Origin: Prosapia bicincta
Taxonomy: Eukaryota; Arthropoda; Insecta; Hemiptera; Cercopidae
DNA length: 64,000 bases
NCBI GenBank assembly: GCA_036971475.1
Contig: JBAIZL010000001.1
Span: 208,286,341-208,350,340 of the forward strand
Direction: 5' to 3'
Below the pieces are notes generated by a model, which was given only the letters and a program-made list of their open reading frames with translations, made no database searches and was not told where the DNA came from. The translations under genes were made by a program, and so were the position numbers. Shown piece after piece: positions 50,056 to 62,317 of the stretch (positions within the stretch are counted from its first letter, which is position 1; every line of letters starts with the position of its first letter).

Positions 50056-50426
50056 TAAAAAAATTTATATTTGTGAGTTGTACCATATTTTTATTTTTTA
50101 ACTAAAACCTTTAACTGTTCAGAAAAACTATTTCTTTGCCTTTAAACAACTAACACCTTACTATCTGAAACCCAATTGATTTTTGTACCAGCAGCCATTG
50201 CAGGATATTATATTAAGAGATATGTCAATTGTTTTAGAAATAGTACTCAATTTGGGCATTATTTTTACAGAGGTTCATTTAAAATTATTTGTTTTAAAAT
50301 GCATACAACTATACTCCATGTTTCGCTCATAAGAAAAAATTGAGAAAGTAAACTATTTACCTTTGTAATTTAACATCGTTGCAAAGTGAATTAAAACCTA
50401 CAGGTGAGGGTGACGATAGCACGTCA

Positions 50427-50648
50427 TCACTTTAAGTAATGTTTTGAGGGAGAATATTTCATCTTCACTTTCAATTTTCCACTATCTTTGTCACAAAGGA
50501 ACCGCATTTTACTGGTTTCTATCGGAGCAAGTAAGGCCACTTCTATTCTGTAAGTTTTACAATCATTTGTACTTTCTTTGTTTTGATTTATTCTCTTAAA
50601 GAAAAAAGGAACACGAATGTTAAAGCTATTGATTATAGTTCTGGACAA
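50427..50648 (-). CDS. Conserved short ORF in duplicated block, copy 2, unknown
   Basis: VPFFFKRINQNKESTNDCKT, YRIEVALLAPIETSKM, RFLCDKDSGK align frame-for-frame with the copy at 47354-47520. About 73 codons from ATG to stop. Function unknown. Confidence 0.28.
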   Translation of the reverse strand: MSRTIINSFNIRVPFFFKRINQNKESTNDCKTYRIEVALLAPIETSKMRFLCDKDSGKLKVKMKYSPSKHYLK

Positions 50649-50766
50649 AAGTTCTTGTAATCATTTGAAAACGTACAAAATGTGAAAATCGATTGTATTA
50701 ACAAATTACTGTTTATGATTAATTTCATTTTATATCGGTAACAATCTGTGTATAATTACCTATTTC

Positions 50767-50888
50767 AAGGTGGTGTTTTGTCTTACGTTTCTGAAAATTG
50801 GTCGTATATTTTACCTTTGTCGTAACCAAGGTGGTCTTTTGTCTTACGTTTCTGAAAATTGGTCGTATATTTTACCTTTGTCGTAACC
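50767..50888 (+). repeat. 61-bp tandem duplication
   Basis: AAGGTGGTNTTTTGTCTTAC...TTTGTCGTAACC is repeated twice back to back with one difference, hence recent. The equivalent place in block U1 (about 47800-47850) has a single, diverged copy. Confidence 0.93.
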
Positions 50889-51581
50889 TTACAGGGATAA
50901 CAAAGTTTATGCCACCATATGGGATTAGTTTCGAAATAGAGTTACTGAATAAACTAATGAAAGAGTTTTTATTTCTGTCAATATCATGTATGAATTTGTG
51001 CTTGAATTTATATTTTGTTTTAAAAACGTAAACCTAAAGCTTTTATTGAAAAGTTCTGCTGATAAAGATAACTTACATTTTATTTTCAAACAGTGCATTT
51101 TATTTTGTTACTACTAAAAAACATATTATAGAGACTTCTGTGTTCTGAGATATGCAATAGAACTAACCGTCAACTGGATTAGGTACTATTAATAGAATAA
51201 ATAAAAAGGGTAGATCCGTTACATTCCCATTTAGTAAGAGGGATAGGGTACATAATGGAGAAATTCAAGGCTGTTGTCTTGCAATTACAGGACAAAGAAA
51301 TCGTGTTTAAAGATAGGTAAAAGATATAGTCGTGAGGTCAGCGATTTGGAAACGAAACGCTACATTAACATTATTTTATTTCAAACTGAAACATTGATTA
51401 TATGACTACGCTGAATACGCTACTCTTTAGGAACTATCACAGCTGAGCGAATAGAAATAACACTTTAGGGCATTGCGTCTCTCTAGTCTAGAATTGATTC
51501 AGACGTAATCTTTGTAGAATGAAAATAAACTGTACAAAGCATTTGTCAATCAGAAGAATGTTTTAGGTAACGTTAAAATCC

Positions 51582-51584
<3 letters not shown>

Positions 51585-51632
<48 letters not shown>
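51585..51632. repeat. (AT)n microsatellite
   Basis: About 48 bp of AT. Confidence 0.97.
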
Positions 51633-51635
<3 letters not shown>

Positions 51636-54600
51636 AGGGCCCACATTTAACCACTACGCACGCCTGAATTATTACTCTATTCTGTTACTCATTTTATTTT
51701 ATTATTCTATTATTATTACTCTTTTCACTATGATTCAAAATTAAAACTAGTCCCACTCTATAATTTACAATTTTAATACATTGACTCTTTGAAATTTAAC
51801 AAATTACTTTGACACTTTATTATTTTGAAATTATTACCATGAGTGAAGACTTATCTTTGATTGTATGGAGAGCAAACCGTGAATAAATAATAATTTTAAT
51901 TGACTTTATTGAAACACCATATAAAACATTGTTGGTGAGACATTGTTTTTAATATTTAAATTTATTTAAAGAATAATAATATGTATACATATTCATAATA
52001 TGTCTATTATTATTTTGAATAATAAGTAATATGTACAATTTAATAAATTCGTTTTAAATATTTAAAGTATAAATGTAACTTTTAATGGCAAAGTAATGTT
52101 GTTTTTATTTAGGATTATTTTTAAAAGGGTAACGATTTCATGTATCATTGACTTTTTGCGAGTTACAATGACGAGATTTTTCGAGTGTAAAATTTAATTT
52201 ACATACACTGCCTCGACGCTTGCTTACACTCAATAAACTCAGGATTATATTACCATGAAATTCACGACGAGAGAGGGTGAACGTGTACGTAAAGAAACAG
52301 TTTCACGCACACACCGCTACGCTCATGCAGATGAATTTTTATTTATTTAGCAATTAACAATACAAAACAAATTTGATACACTTGGGTTCAGAACAATACA
52401 CGTAACGTATTATAAAATGCAGTGTTTTTTTCTATAATTGCGTTAATTCAAATCCTTAGAGTGTTAAATGACTGCTAATTTAGGCGCAGTTGCAAGTTTC
52501 GATCCCGTTGTCTTAATTTTGTCCACGTTTCGTCTTCTTTAGATATAGATTCTTACTGGATATTCACATCGCACATTTCCTTATCTACTACATCTTGTGC
52601 TAAGATAATCCTATATCACGCACTATAAAAAGCCATTGGTCATAATATCTATCTCTCATTCCTTCCAGTGAACCCACCGCTTGAGGAGGTCCCTAAGAAT
52701 CCAACTCACTGACCCGTCTGTTTATCTTATGGATTTTTTCTCTTTGATTTCGTTTACCATATAGTTTTTAAAACATTTCTTATTTGAAAGTACTTATGGT
52801 CTTTTTGGTATATCTAAAATTACGTGTTTAAAAAACATTTTTTTGTGACAAAGGATCCTTAATAAACATGGAACAATATAGGAGATCGTCAACAATAAGG
52901 GATGACGATTTTCACTGGATATATCACGCATGCTACTAAAAAGGCAGAAATATTTGCAAGATTTCTCTATATTTGGTTTGTTATTAGAATCATTTAAGTG
53001 CATTAGGAAAGAGCTTTTCATCGTTGAACTTGTTATTTAATTTAAAGTTCAAATCTAGAGCTTTATAATATCCCATTTAGTTATTCTGCAACCACTCTTT
53101 ATTTAACATTTACCGTTTTCTTGGCTCATTAACCAGTCCTGTAGCTACTTACCTTAAACTAGCAATAAATCATTGCAGTAACTCTTTAGCTGTAAATCCA
53201 AAACGGGATCGACCGCTTACCTTAGTTTCATAATATTGAGAACGATATGCCCTTCTTAGCTTGCAGTTTTGAAGTAATTCCTATTTCACAACAAACCACT
53301 ATTATTTCCTTGTTTTTCTTTACACTCACACAGTGAAATTCTCTGAACAAAGCCCTAATTTTAAGTGGGACCTTAATGAGCACTGCTTAACTAACTTAAT
53401 AATAAAAAACTATTTTTTTGTTTTGTAGAATTAATTTCTTTTTAAAAGTGATATAGTTTAAATAAAAACGACACGATACAGTACATTCCCGAGCAGCCAC
53501 TAATCGTATGCAAACCCAGACATTCATTTATTCACCAATGCAATGTTTGACCTAGATACCAAGTGTTCAAAAATTATCAATTTGCATTTCGGTGAAACAT
53601 GGTTTCATCACGCGCCATTACACTCGACTGATTCCATTTTGGAATGACAATTTCATAGCCATCTGTTGTGTATGAATTAGCATTTCAGAAAGTCATTTTC
53701 AATATCTCAGAACATTGCTCAACATGAATCCATTAACACTGTTTGATCGCAATCATTTCAAAATATGTACAGAACTTGTCTTATGACTTTGCTCTGAGAA
53801 TCTACGTAGCATCAATGCAGATGCTAGATTTTAAACACTCATTGACTATAATCACAGCTGCGAATTTATGATCATTTGTAATTTTAAAATTGTTCTATAG
53901 TTATACATTGAACGGCATACAAGTACTTTTGTAACTATTCTAATTTAATTTTTTAAACAACAGTCGTATTCCAATCTTAGCTGCAGTATTAAAATCTATT
54001 ATAACTTTCCTTCGCGTCATCTGTTAGTATTTTAGCATACTAAAAGTTGCTTTTAGGTGCCACCTTTTCTGCAAGATTTTTTCAGATCATCTGAATATGC
54101 AGAGAATAATTGTGTGACCATTATCTATGTTGTGAGGTTTCTTAATTTTATTAGATGAAACACATCTAACCACATAAGAAACTTTTTTATTTAAACTTCT
54201 ATCTACGATTCGATTTAAAATCAATTCTCTTGAAGGAAATGTTTATAAAAACAATTACTGCGAACATTTTTAATAATTTAAAACGGAATAAAAGATGGGG
54301 GCTGTAATTGGTTGGGTGGGTTCCAGATATGTGAATAATACAAGCTTTCTGAATGCGTCAAGGGGAACAAGAGGATAAAACCTACAAAAGAGGAAGGGAA
54401 CAATTAATTTTATAGGAAGAGAAGCTAAGAAGAGAGAGAAATGAATATAAGCAAATTCGACTGAAAAGATTCAAAGCGGATCCGAGACGTGTTCATACAG
54501 AGTGAAAAGCAAACGGCGTAGGTGACTTGAGGACGTAATATAGGAGGTATTGGACCTCATGTAAGTTGGAACTGGGTCTGGAGGTTATTGAGGCTAGTTT

Positions 54601-55380
54601 CCATCAAATAGTCCTTCATTGGTTGGAAATGGACCATTCACCCTAGAATGGCTGACAGATGTTAGGAAAACCAAGCCTTTCCCATCACGAATAGCTCATA
54701 ATAATTAAATCTAGCCCTTTTTAACGTTACAAAAGGCTTAACCTAGGACATAAAGTTGAAAAGAAACTACCATTTATTTTCCACAATCGCCGAACGATAG
54801 CGACGCTCCGCAAGACATAGCAGGACTAACTATTTGCCTGATCTGTCTCTCTATTTACTGCTTGTAATTGCTCATGTTACAACGGTCAGAACTTAATAAG
54901 CATCGTAAACAATATCATTAAACGTCAACTTTAAGATAGGTTTACAGCTCAGAGGGCGAGTCATATTTTAAAATACCTGGAAAGCAACTAGCTTTTTTTC
55001 CTGGATGGCTCCAGAACCTTATTATTGTAATAGTTTATCGTGGTTATATAATCTTCTAACAGACGTAAAATAGAGCAAATTGAATCCAGCTTTGAATTTT
55101 CGTAGGTCAAAACCTTCAGCGTGAAGCCAACATATTACCATGCGTTTTATTCTATTGATTATTGAAATTTACTCATTTAAGGAGAATAATAAATATCGTT
55201 AAAGCAATTCTTCTCAGTACTTAGTTTTTATTTAAAAATATACGTTTTTAATCTGGCTACGAGATATGTAAAATTTCATTGTAGGCCTATACTAATAAAT
55301 CAATATACACAGTAATTGCTGCAGCAAAATATGTAAAACAATGTTTCACCTGAGACTTCGTATTGTCCTAACTGGGCCAA

Positions 55381-55445
55381 CAACGAACAACAAAAAACCA
55401 TAACAACAATAACGAACAACAAAAAACAATAATAACAACAACGAA
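55381..55445. repeat. CAA-rich tandem repeat
   Basis: AACGAACAACAAAAAAC and AACAATAA units recur two to three times. Confidence 0.8.
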
Positions 55446-56007
55446 CATACTATCAACTCCAAGTAATCGTATTATATCAATTATCTCTAAATTAATCAAA
55501 GTGCTTATTATATCCTTTTAGCTATAACACTGTCAACGGCTCGGGGAGGGTTATTATTCAAAATGTTGAAGAGGATATCTCTAAATTCTTATTTTGGGGA
55601 TATTTTAGAATATACATCCACCTGGCGAATATACATCTTACTGACGACCTTCCGGTATTGGGCCTCCTGCTACGAGTGATAAGAGCAGAGAGGATGAGAG
55701 AGTCGGTTCCAGAGTTTCCGGTTTACCGCAGGACGTCGAATCCTACCGAGACAGGTATAATGTAATAAAATACATCTGGTACAGAACTATTTTTCAAGTT
55801 CAAATAGAACACAGTGAGTCAGATACGTTTGATGACTTGGTGATTTTTTGGGAAGGCCGTCACATGATTGGACGTCGGAGAACGCATTCAATAACGCATT
55901 GCCTTAAGTAAGTGGGCAGTGAAGCTCACAGTAATCTAAGCTAATGTAAGTTAGTCACTTTTATACGTCAGATATTGAAAATTGGTTGAATTTCCATCTG
56001 CAATCTA

Positions 56008-58096
56008 TTTTTTTTTTTTTTGTTAAACTTGAGAGCGGGTTTGAATTGCCCGAAGCACTGCTACCTTAAGGTATATTGTACTTACCTCCCTGATCTAGTC
56101 AAATAACCCCTTCCCTCTTACCAGGTTTAGGAGTTTCCTGACTAGAGTTTTACCTTCAGCATCCACCAAAGCCGTTCCATCACCAAAGAGGTTGAAGCGC
56201 CTCTCAGCAAGTACTCCACATCTGTAAATAATGTGTGTGGCAGTCTCCTGTTCCTGCCCGCACAATCTGCACACTGGTTCATCCTTGTAGATACCCATTT
56301 TATGCAAATGTTTCCTTAGTCCACAGTGTCCCGTGAGTAGTCCTGTGGCTATCCTTAATTCCTGCCTAGACAGATAGATGAGACTCTTCTGCAGCCCCAA
56401 GGAAGGTCTCCTAAGGGTTAGCTTACTGTGTCTCATCCCTTCGGCCCTGATCCAGTGCTCACAGTGTCTTTCAGCCATCCACCTTCGCACTGTCATCCTG
56501 ACCATGGATTTGGAAATACCCACCGCAGGTTCCGGTCCAATCAGGGGAGTCGAGGACCCCTCCCTGGCCAGCGCATCTGCGGCTTCATTTCCAAGTATTC
56601 CCCTATGCCCTGGCACCCAACCAATCTTGACTTGATTGTGCCTTGCCAGAGCTTGTAGGTTAATTAGGCACTCCCTGACTATGGCCGAGGTGACCACGTG
56701 TCCGTTTAGTGCCTTAATTGCTGCCTGACTGTCGGAGAAAATAGCAATCCGGGCCCCATGTGTTTCCCTTCTTGCTATCTCTCCCAGACAGGCATTTATA
56801 GCATATACTTCGGCCTGAAAGACAGAGGTATGCCTCCCCAAGGAAAAAGCTAGTTCTACCCTTGGGTTTTTACAATACACCCCCGCTCCAGTGCCGAAGT
56901 CCATCTTGGAGCCATCTGTGTACCAGATCTGAGCTCCCGATGTTAATGTCCCTGACCATTCCATCATAGTTTGGTGGACCTGGTCAGGTGCAAACATTCG
57001 AGTAATGTGGTCGCTGCCCATTTCCAAGACGGGTTCTTTGACCACGCACTCGATACTCATATGTCCCGAGACGTCTGGGAGGTTAGCCCAGTTGCTCGAG
57101 TTGCGCAATCTCCATGCCGCTAGCCTCGCCTCTCCCCTAAGGACAAGCTCAAGGGGAGGGAGGTTAGGCATTACTTCCATTGCTGCGCCTGGTGTAGTTG
57201 ACATCGCTCCCAGTGTGCACAGACAGGCCAATCTCTGGATAGAGCTCAGTTTAGCTCTTGTCTGTGCCTGGTTGGCCTTTGTCCACCACACCAGAGCTCC
57301 ATAGGTAATCATAGGTCTTATCACCCTCAGATACATCCAGTGCATCATTGATGGCTTCAGTCCCCATTTCTTACCCACCATTCTTCTCACAGTCATCAGT
57401 GCCCTTTTGGCCCTGTTAACTGTCCTCTCAAGATGTGGATTCCAGGTGAGTTTCCTGTCCAGAATAACTCCCAGGTACTTCACCTCCCCCACAAACTCAA
57501 GGTATTCACCAAACAAGCGGGGCATCCTGGTCGTCAGAACTTTTCGCTGTCTGGTGAAGTTAATGAGAGCAGTCTTTTTTGGATTTACCCTAAGGTTCTC
57601 CTTTTTACACCACCCTTCAATCAGTCGTAGAGGATTTCTGATTACCTCAAGGACTGTATCAGGGAATCTGCCCAGGATCAGGACAACTATGTCGTCCGCA
57701 TATCCTAGACAGAAGTACCCCTGTTCATTCAGGAGTTCAATAAGGTTGTCAACCACTAGGCACCACAACAGAGGAGAGAGAACCCCCCCCCCCCTGTGCA
57801 CAGCCCAGACTTGTCTCCGCCCTTCTGACCTCCCCTGCCACCTCTACAGAAATGCTTCTGTTTGTTAACATGGAACTTATCCAACCACAAGTGGTCACAT
57901 CCACTCCATGACGTCTTGCACCACTTACCATCGTCTCCACTGAGGGGTTATTGAAAGCCCCTTCAATGTCGAGGAAGGCACCTATGGCACAACCTTTCTT
58001 AGCGATCATTTGCTCAATCCTACCAACCACTTGATGGAGAGGTCCCTCGCAAGATTTCCCCGGTTGGTAAGCATACTGGTTCCAATGCAGTGGTTA
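56008..58096 (-). mobile_element. Young 5'-truncated LINE (RT - RNase H), minus strand
   Basis: A perfect 12-bp target duplication ATCTGCAATCTA stands at 55996-56007 and 58097-58108. The 3' end is poly(A) (14 T on the plus strand, 56008-56021). The 5' end breaks off inside RT. These are the marks of target-primed reverse transcription with truncation. RNase H after RT and a terminal CCHC knuckle place it in the RNase H-bearing LINE clades (I/LOA/Jockey-related). I do not resolve which. It is much better preserved than the LINE at 12.9-16.3 kb and not the same family. Confidence 0.93.
56095..58090 (-). pseudogene. LINE RT-RNase H polyprotein, single frameshift
   Basis: From the 5' end: YAYQPGKSCE, AFLDIEGAFNNPSVETMV (motif A), GCAQGG/GVLSPLLW (motif B, broken by a run of 12 G at 57783-57794), GYADDIVVLILGRF (intact YADD), NPKKTALINFTRQRK, KYLGVILDRKLTW. 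RNase H: WYTDGSKMDFGTGAGVY, FQAEVYAINAC, IFSDSQAAIKAL, WVPGHRGILGNEAADALARE, with all four acidic sites present. C-terminus: CRLCGQEQETATHIIYRC (CCHC). The G run is the only lesion in about 660 codons. It may be biological or an assembly length error. Stop codon at 56095-56097. Confidence 0.9.
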
Positions 58097-58108
58097 TCTG
58101 CAATCTAA

Positions 58109-60621
58109 CGATTTAACAAATAAAATATTAGAGACGGACATAAAAGCGTTTAGGGCATGACTCAGACCTTCAGTCAAACCTTAGATTAAAGTTTGTTATT
58201 CCCGTACTAAATATCAATATATACATCTATTACTGCTAAGTAAAGTTTTTAGTGACAAACATATCATTGTAGTAGCTATAAAATCATCTTACGTCAGTAT
58301 TTGTATATTATATCTATTTTAGGAAGAGAAAAACCTTAACAAAGAAATAAAACAGTGCATTTTAAGTTGTAAGAAAGGTTTTTAATATTAATTAAAAATT
58401 ATACTACATTCTCTTTAATACTTAAGTGGCTTTTGAAAACTAAATATTTATAATTTAAAATCAACAATTTCCTAACCGTTGTTGATAAATGAGCCGCAAT
58501 GTACAAATTTCACTCCCATTGTAACAAAGCTGCGCACAGTTTTTGACGTTGCATCTTGATTAGTTTCACGTCGACAGTAAAATCCAGAATCCAGTGCTGA
58601 TGTAACTTTGTGGTTTTTTTTTATCACTAAATTCTCTTCCCGTCACTCCAATCCCAGCATTAATCTCTCCAACGCAAACACTGTGACGTAATTGGCAGCA
58701 CTTCTGATGTATCGACGGCCAATCAAAAACATACGCACCATACTTTATTACTTTTTGTTGAACTCATTTTTCTTTTGTCCTGAAGTCATCCTACGTAGTA
58801 TTCCAGCATGTAGATGGTGATTATTGTAATGTGAGACGATTTCATGTTAGAAAACAATAAAAAGGTCTGAGAACTCGTAGCTCTAGGGTTTACATAGTTA
58901 ATCTTTTTGGCAAAGATTCTTACTTGTTTATGAATCCTGCTAGAAGGATTTTTCATTTTAATTGTGTTTACGTTTTACATCTCGCTTGCAAATAAGTTCA
59001 TATTATGAACTTATGGAAGGGGACAAATACTATTATGAAACCTGATTTTCTTTACTTGAGTAAACGAGTTTGCTTACAAAATACATAATTTTCCTAAAGG
59101 CCAGTACCAAGTAATATTACCCCATATTTAATCCTGCCATTATACCGTTCATATTCTCTTACGTGTAAGCTTGGTAAGATTGTTAAACAGTTTTTACTTT
59201 GATTGCACACTTGGTCTATTCAATTATGCGTGAAGAATATTCCTTAGATGTAAATATTTTTGTATTCTTGAGTGACGTATGAGTTGACAATGGGGCGCAT
59301 CTTCCGGAACGCCAGTCCTTACTAATCATGGTGCCACTATAGGCAAGTATACAATTGTACAGGTATTTTTAATTAATTTTTTCCGTTTATTATATCTGTT
59401 TTCCATTTTTACAATTAACACGAAAACCTGAGTATAACTGTTACAAGACCGTTAATCTCTGTAGAGAACACATTAATTATCCATGTTACAATTGCAGAGG
59501 TTGACGTTCGTGATTGAAGAAATATTAGTTTAGTAAATTTGGGAAAAATTGTAGCAACTCTAAGAAATCTGAAAATGGGATGAAACCGGAAGTACTGTTT
59601 CCAAAACTATGAGAGGAATTTGCAATCTAAATAGTAAAAGCTAAGTATGACGCATTTGTTTAAACTTGAAGTGGAAAAAATATTGTTTTTGAAATAATAC
59701 TGGTTTTTATCTTAGGGTGCTACACATTTTTATTTTTTTTTTAATTATCAAATAAATTTACCTTCGAAACCATTTAATGAAATATGTCATGTCACAAAAT
59801 TTTATTTCCAGCATTAGTTGTACAAATACAGTATTTTATATGAGCTCCTGTGCCAGTTGCGCATTCAAAAAATGTTTCAATAATATAAAGCTAGGTTCTA
59901 ACCATTTAGTAAACAATTCATCGTTTTTTTTAACCTTATAAATTGTTCATTGTGAAAACGATGTACATTTTATAGTGTTTAGTTACCCAACGTGACATCA
60001 CTTTCATTACGACCATCTGCAGTGATGTAATTAATAACACGACTGCTCAGCATTACAATCTCTGGCACAAGGTTGCGTGTAACAACCAACCTGCACAGGC
60101 GAAAGCACTCCCAAGGGCGCTGTATACGTGAATAACCGTATTCATGAAGGCTGTGTGAAAGTCACTGGGTAAGCCTTACACTGTTTTGGAACAAGTTATA
60201 ACTCTTTAAACATATTTTTAATTTAGGCTAATATCAAGTAGGCTAATATCAAACTAGCCCATGCATCCCGCTCTCTGTTATGATATTAGTCTACCTTTCG
60301 TAATTTTACTCTCTTTATACACAATTTTATTAATTTTGTGTCTTGATGTGCAGTATAAGACCAATGAGAATGAGCTTATCACTGGACGTAATTAAAATAA
60401 AACCTAGATAATAAAAGCGAATTGAAACTCAATAGCTAATCAAACAGGACATAAACGTATAAGGAAGAATATATAACTAAATCTGCATATTTATATTTTA
60501 CAAATTTAGAAGAACATTAAGGAAATTACAGCTTGGTTTAATAAACGATGAAATGTTTGAGCTATTTACATAAACTATAATGTGAAGTGAAATCCTAATT
60601 AAATATGCATAATAGGGGAGG
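58109..60621. other. AT-rich stretch without recognised gene
   Basis: Nothing assignable. A short tandem TAGGCTAATATCAA pair lies at about 60224-60252. Confidence 0.55.
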
Positions 60622-60623
60622 TA

Positions 60624-60645
60624 TTCTTAAAATAAGGACCGTTTG
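60624..60645 (+). repeat. Mariner terminal inverted repeat, left
   Basis: 22 bp, four mismatches to the right TIR, preceded by TA. Confidence 0.85.
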
Positions 60646-60698
60646 AAAATTAAAAAAAACAAAAAGAAATTTGCAAAAACTAATTTAATTTTTGGAAT

Positions 60699-61877
60699 CT
60701 ACATACTTTTATCTATTTTTCTACATAGTTTCCAAGTTTTTGTAAACACTTCATATCGCACAACTAAGTTTTGGAAACCTTCTTCATTAAAACTTGCCGC
60801 CTGCTGTGATAACCAAGAATTCACGGCCGTTTTCAATTCGTCGTCATCGTCATAACGGCTGCCGCCCAAGTGATGTTTCAGATGACGGGAGACGCTCGGC
60901 GTAAGGTCAGGGCTGTAGGGTGGGTGGTCCAAAACTTCCCAGCCAAAAGAGTTCAATGCAGATCCAGTCTGAGCGGCAGTTGTGAGGCCTTGCATTATCG
61001 TGCAGAAACAAAATTCCTTTTGTGAGCATGTCACGTCTCTTGTTTTGATTCGTTCTGCGCAGCTTCCTCAGAGTTTGGCAGTAGGCTTCTGCATTTATTG
61101 TCGTTCCTAGTTCCATAAAGTCGACCATCAAAACACCATGCTTATCCCAAAACACGGACGCCATGATCTTGCGCTGTGACAAAGTCTGTTTGGCTTTGAC
61201 CTTTACGGGAGATTGCGTGTGTCTCCATTCCATGCTTTGTTGTTTCGATTCGGGAGTGAAATGCGAAACCCACGTTTCGTCTCCAGTTACGATCCGACTC
61301 AGCATATCGTCACCATTTTCGTCATAACGTGCCAGAAAAATCAAGGAACTCTCGAGACTTTTGTGTTTGTCCTCCTCTGTCAGGAGTTTAGGGATCCAAC
61401 GCGAGCACAGTTTCTTAAAGTTTAATTTTTTATGAACAATTTTGTAAATCACAGACCTCGAAACTTCCGGAAATTCGTGTGAGAGAGTAGTGATCGTGAA
61501 GCGTCTGTTGTCACAAATTTTTGCTTCAACTGAAGCCAGCAAATCGTCTGATATTAGAGATGGAGACTAGATCGCGTTTCGTCATGGACATTGTCGCGGC
61601 CATCTTTGAAGTCTCGAACCCACTTACGCACTTTTCCTTCACAGATGGCATTAGCACCGTAAACTTGAGAAATCTGTCGGTGAATTTCTGCAGCAGACAT
61701 GTTTCTTACCGACAAAAACCGAATAAAAGTACGTACTTCGCAAGGGGCTGGCGATTCGATAACCTTGAACGTTTTGCAAGTACACAACACAACGCACAGG
61801 TTAGCTACACAGCTGTAACTGAGCGTAGTTGTTAAGGCATGCCAGGACGCGACGCAATTGCTCGTTGCGGCGTGCAC
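60699..61877 (-). pseudogene. Mariner transposase, frameshifted and missing third catalytic Asp
   Basis: N-terminal part (61877-61554): FIRFLSVRNMSAAEIHRQIS, VRKWVRDFKDGRDNVHDETR, the paired helix-turn-helix region. A shift near 61560 leads to LLASVEAKICDNRRFTITTL, the linker WIPKLL, TGDETWVSHF (first Asp) and LHDNARPH (second Asp). One inserted base near 60997 shifts the frame again to AAQTGSALNSFGWEVLDHPP and YSPDLTPSV. In DD34D mariners the third Asp follows PS; here it is Val and a few residues are lost before HLKHHLGGSRYDDDDELKTA. The enzyme cannot be functional. Confidence 0.92.
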
Positions 61878-61899
61878 GCGAACTATGAGGGAATATAAA

Positions 61900-61921
61900 C
61901 AAACGGCCCTTAGTTTAGAAA
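61900..61921 (-). repeat. Mariner terminal inverted repeat, right
   Basis: Partner of 60624-60645, followed by TA. Confidence 0.85.
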
Positions 61922-61923
61922 TA

Positions 61924-62317
61924 CGCTATGATTGCTCAAATAACGAATAATTACCATTTCTGATTGACTAAATATTATTCACCTTACAATTGGTACTATA
62001 TTAGAAAGAGCCAGTTACTTGCCGGTGGTTCTTAACTTAGATATTATTGAAAGTAAATATGAACTTGATAAGTCGCACTTCTAATTTGTTTCAGGATAGT
62101 ATTTTTACACTTTAATCGTAAGAAATCATGTAATACTTGGGTAATTCATAAACTAAGGTTCCCTAAGCTCCTGGTAAAGAATGCGATGTGCTAGGAGGAA
62201 GGTAGCAGCACTGTCTTACGTATCTACTCCCCCCTCTCCCTATACCCAACTCTCCCGCCTCGCTAAATTTCTCTGTTCCGGGCTAGCAGCCTTCGAAGTT
62301 GCAGCCTCCCATTGCTG
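61924..62317. other. Spacer between two mariners
   Basis: AT-rich, then GC-richer from 62180. The latter part may include the degenerate 5' end of the next mariner. Confidence 0.45.

Larger units (their letters stand above)
48204..50104 (-). mobile_element. Penelope-like element, head-to-head fold-back copy
   Basis: A 5'-truncated minus-strand copy (49511 down to 48204: RT, GIY-YIG remnant, 3' region, tail) is joined near 49515 to a shorter plus-strand copy (about 49529-50104: end of the endonuclease and 3' region). The two 3' regions are inverted repeats of about 500 bp. AAACCTTTAACT at 48192-48203 and 50105-50116 is a perfect 12-bp target duplication. The paralogous site at 46425-46440 is uninterrupted. 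The end sequences match the palindrome at 4637-5105. Confidence 0.88.
46255..51105 (+). repeat. Old local direct duplication (order V1-U1-V2-U2)
   Basis: Block U (about 47225-48070) returns at about 50345-51105. Shared text includes TTTGTCACAAAGGAACCGCA, AGTTTTACAATCA, CTTGTAATCATTTGAAAAC, GATAACAAAGTTTATGC and AAAAACGTAAACCTAA. Block V (about 46300-46560) returns at 48075-48203 and continues at 50117-50235 (GATCCGATG, TCCTTCAATGGAA, ACTATTTCTTTGCCT, GATATG). Copy V2 is split by the PLE at 48204-50104. U1 carries an AC/AT microsatellite that U2 lacks. About 500 bp between V1 and U1 has no counterpart in the second copy. Confidence 0.82.
51106..55995. other. Long AT-rich stretch without recognised gene
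   Basis: Contains an AT tract (51585-51632) and a CAA-rich stretch (55381-55445). GC-richer patches at 54290-54680 and 55660-55760 are unassigned. No ORF over about 77 codons. Confidence 0.55.
60624..61921 (-). mobile_element. Mariner (Tc1/mariner) element, full length but dead
   Basis: 1298 bp with terminal inverted repeats: left 60624-60645 (TTCTTAAAATAAGGACCG then TTTG) and right 61900-61921, which reads TTTCTAAACTAAGGGCCG then TTTG on the opposite strand (18 of 22 positions match). TA flanks both ends (60622-60623, 61922-61923), the expected target duplication. Length and layout are those of a typical mariner, with the transposase on the minus strand. Confidence 0.93.
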
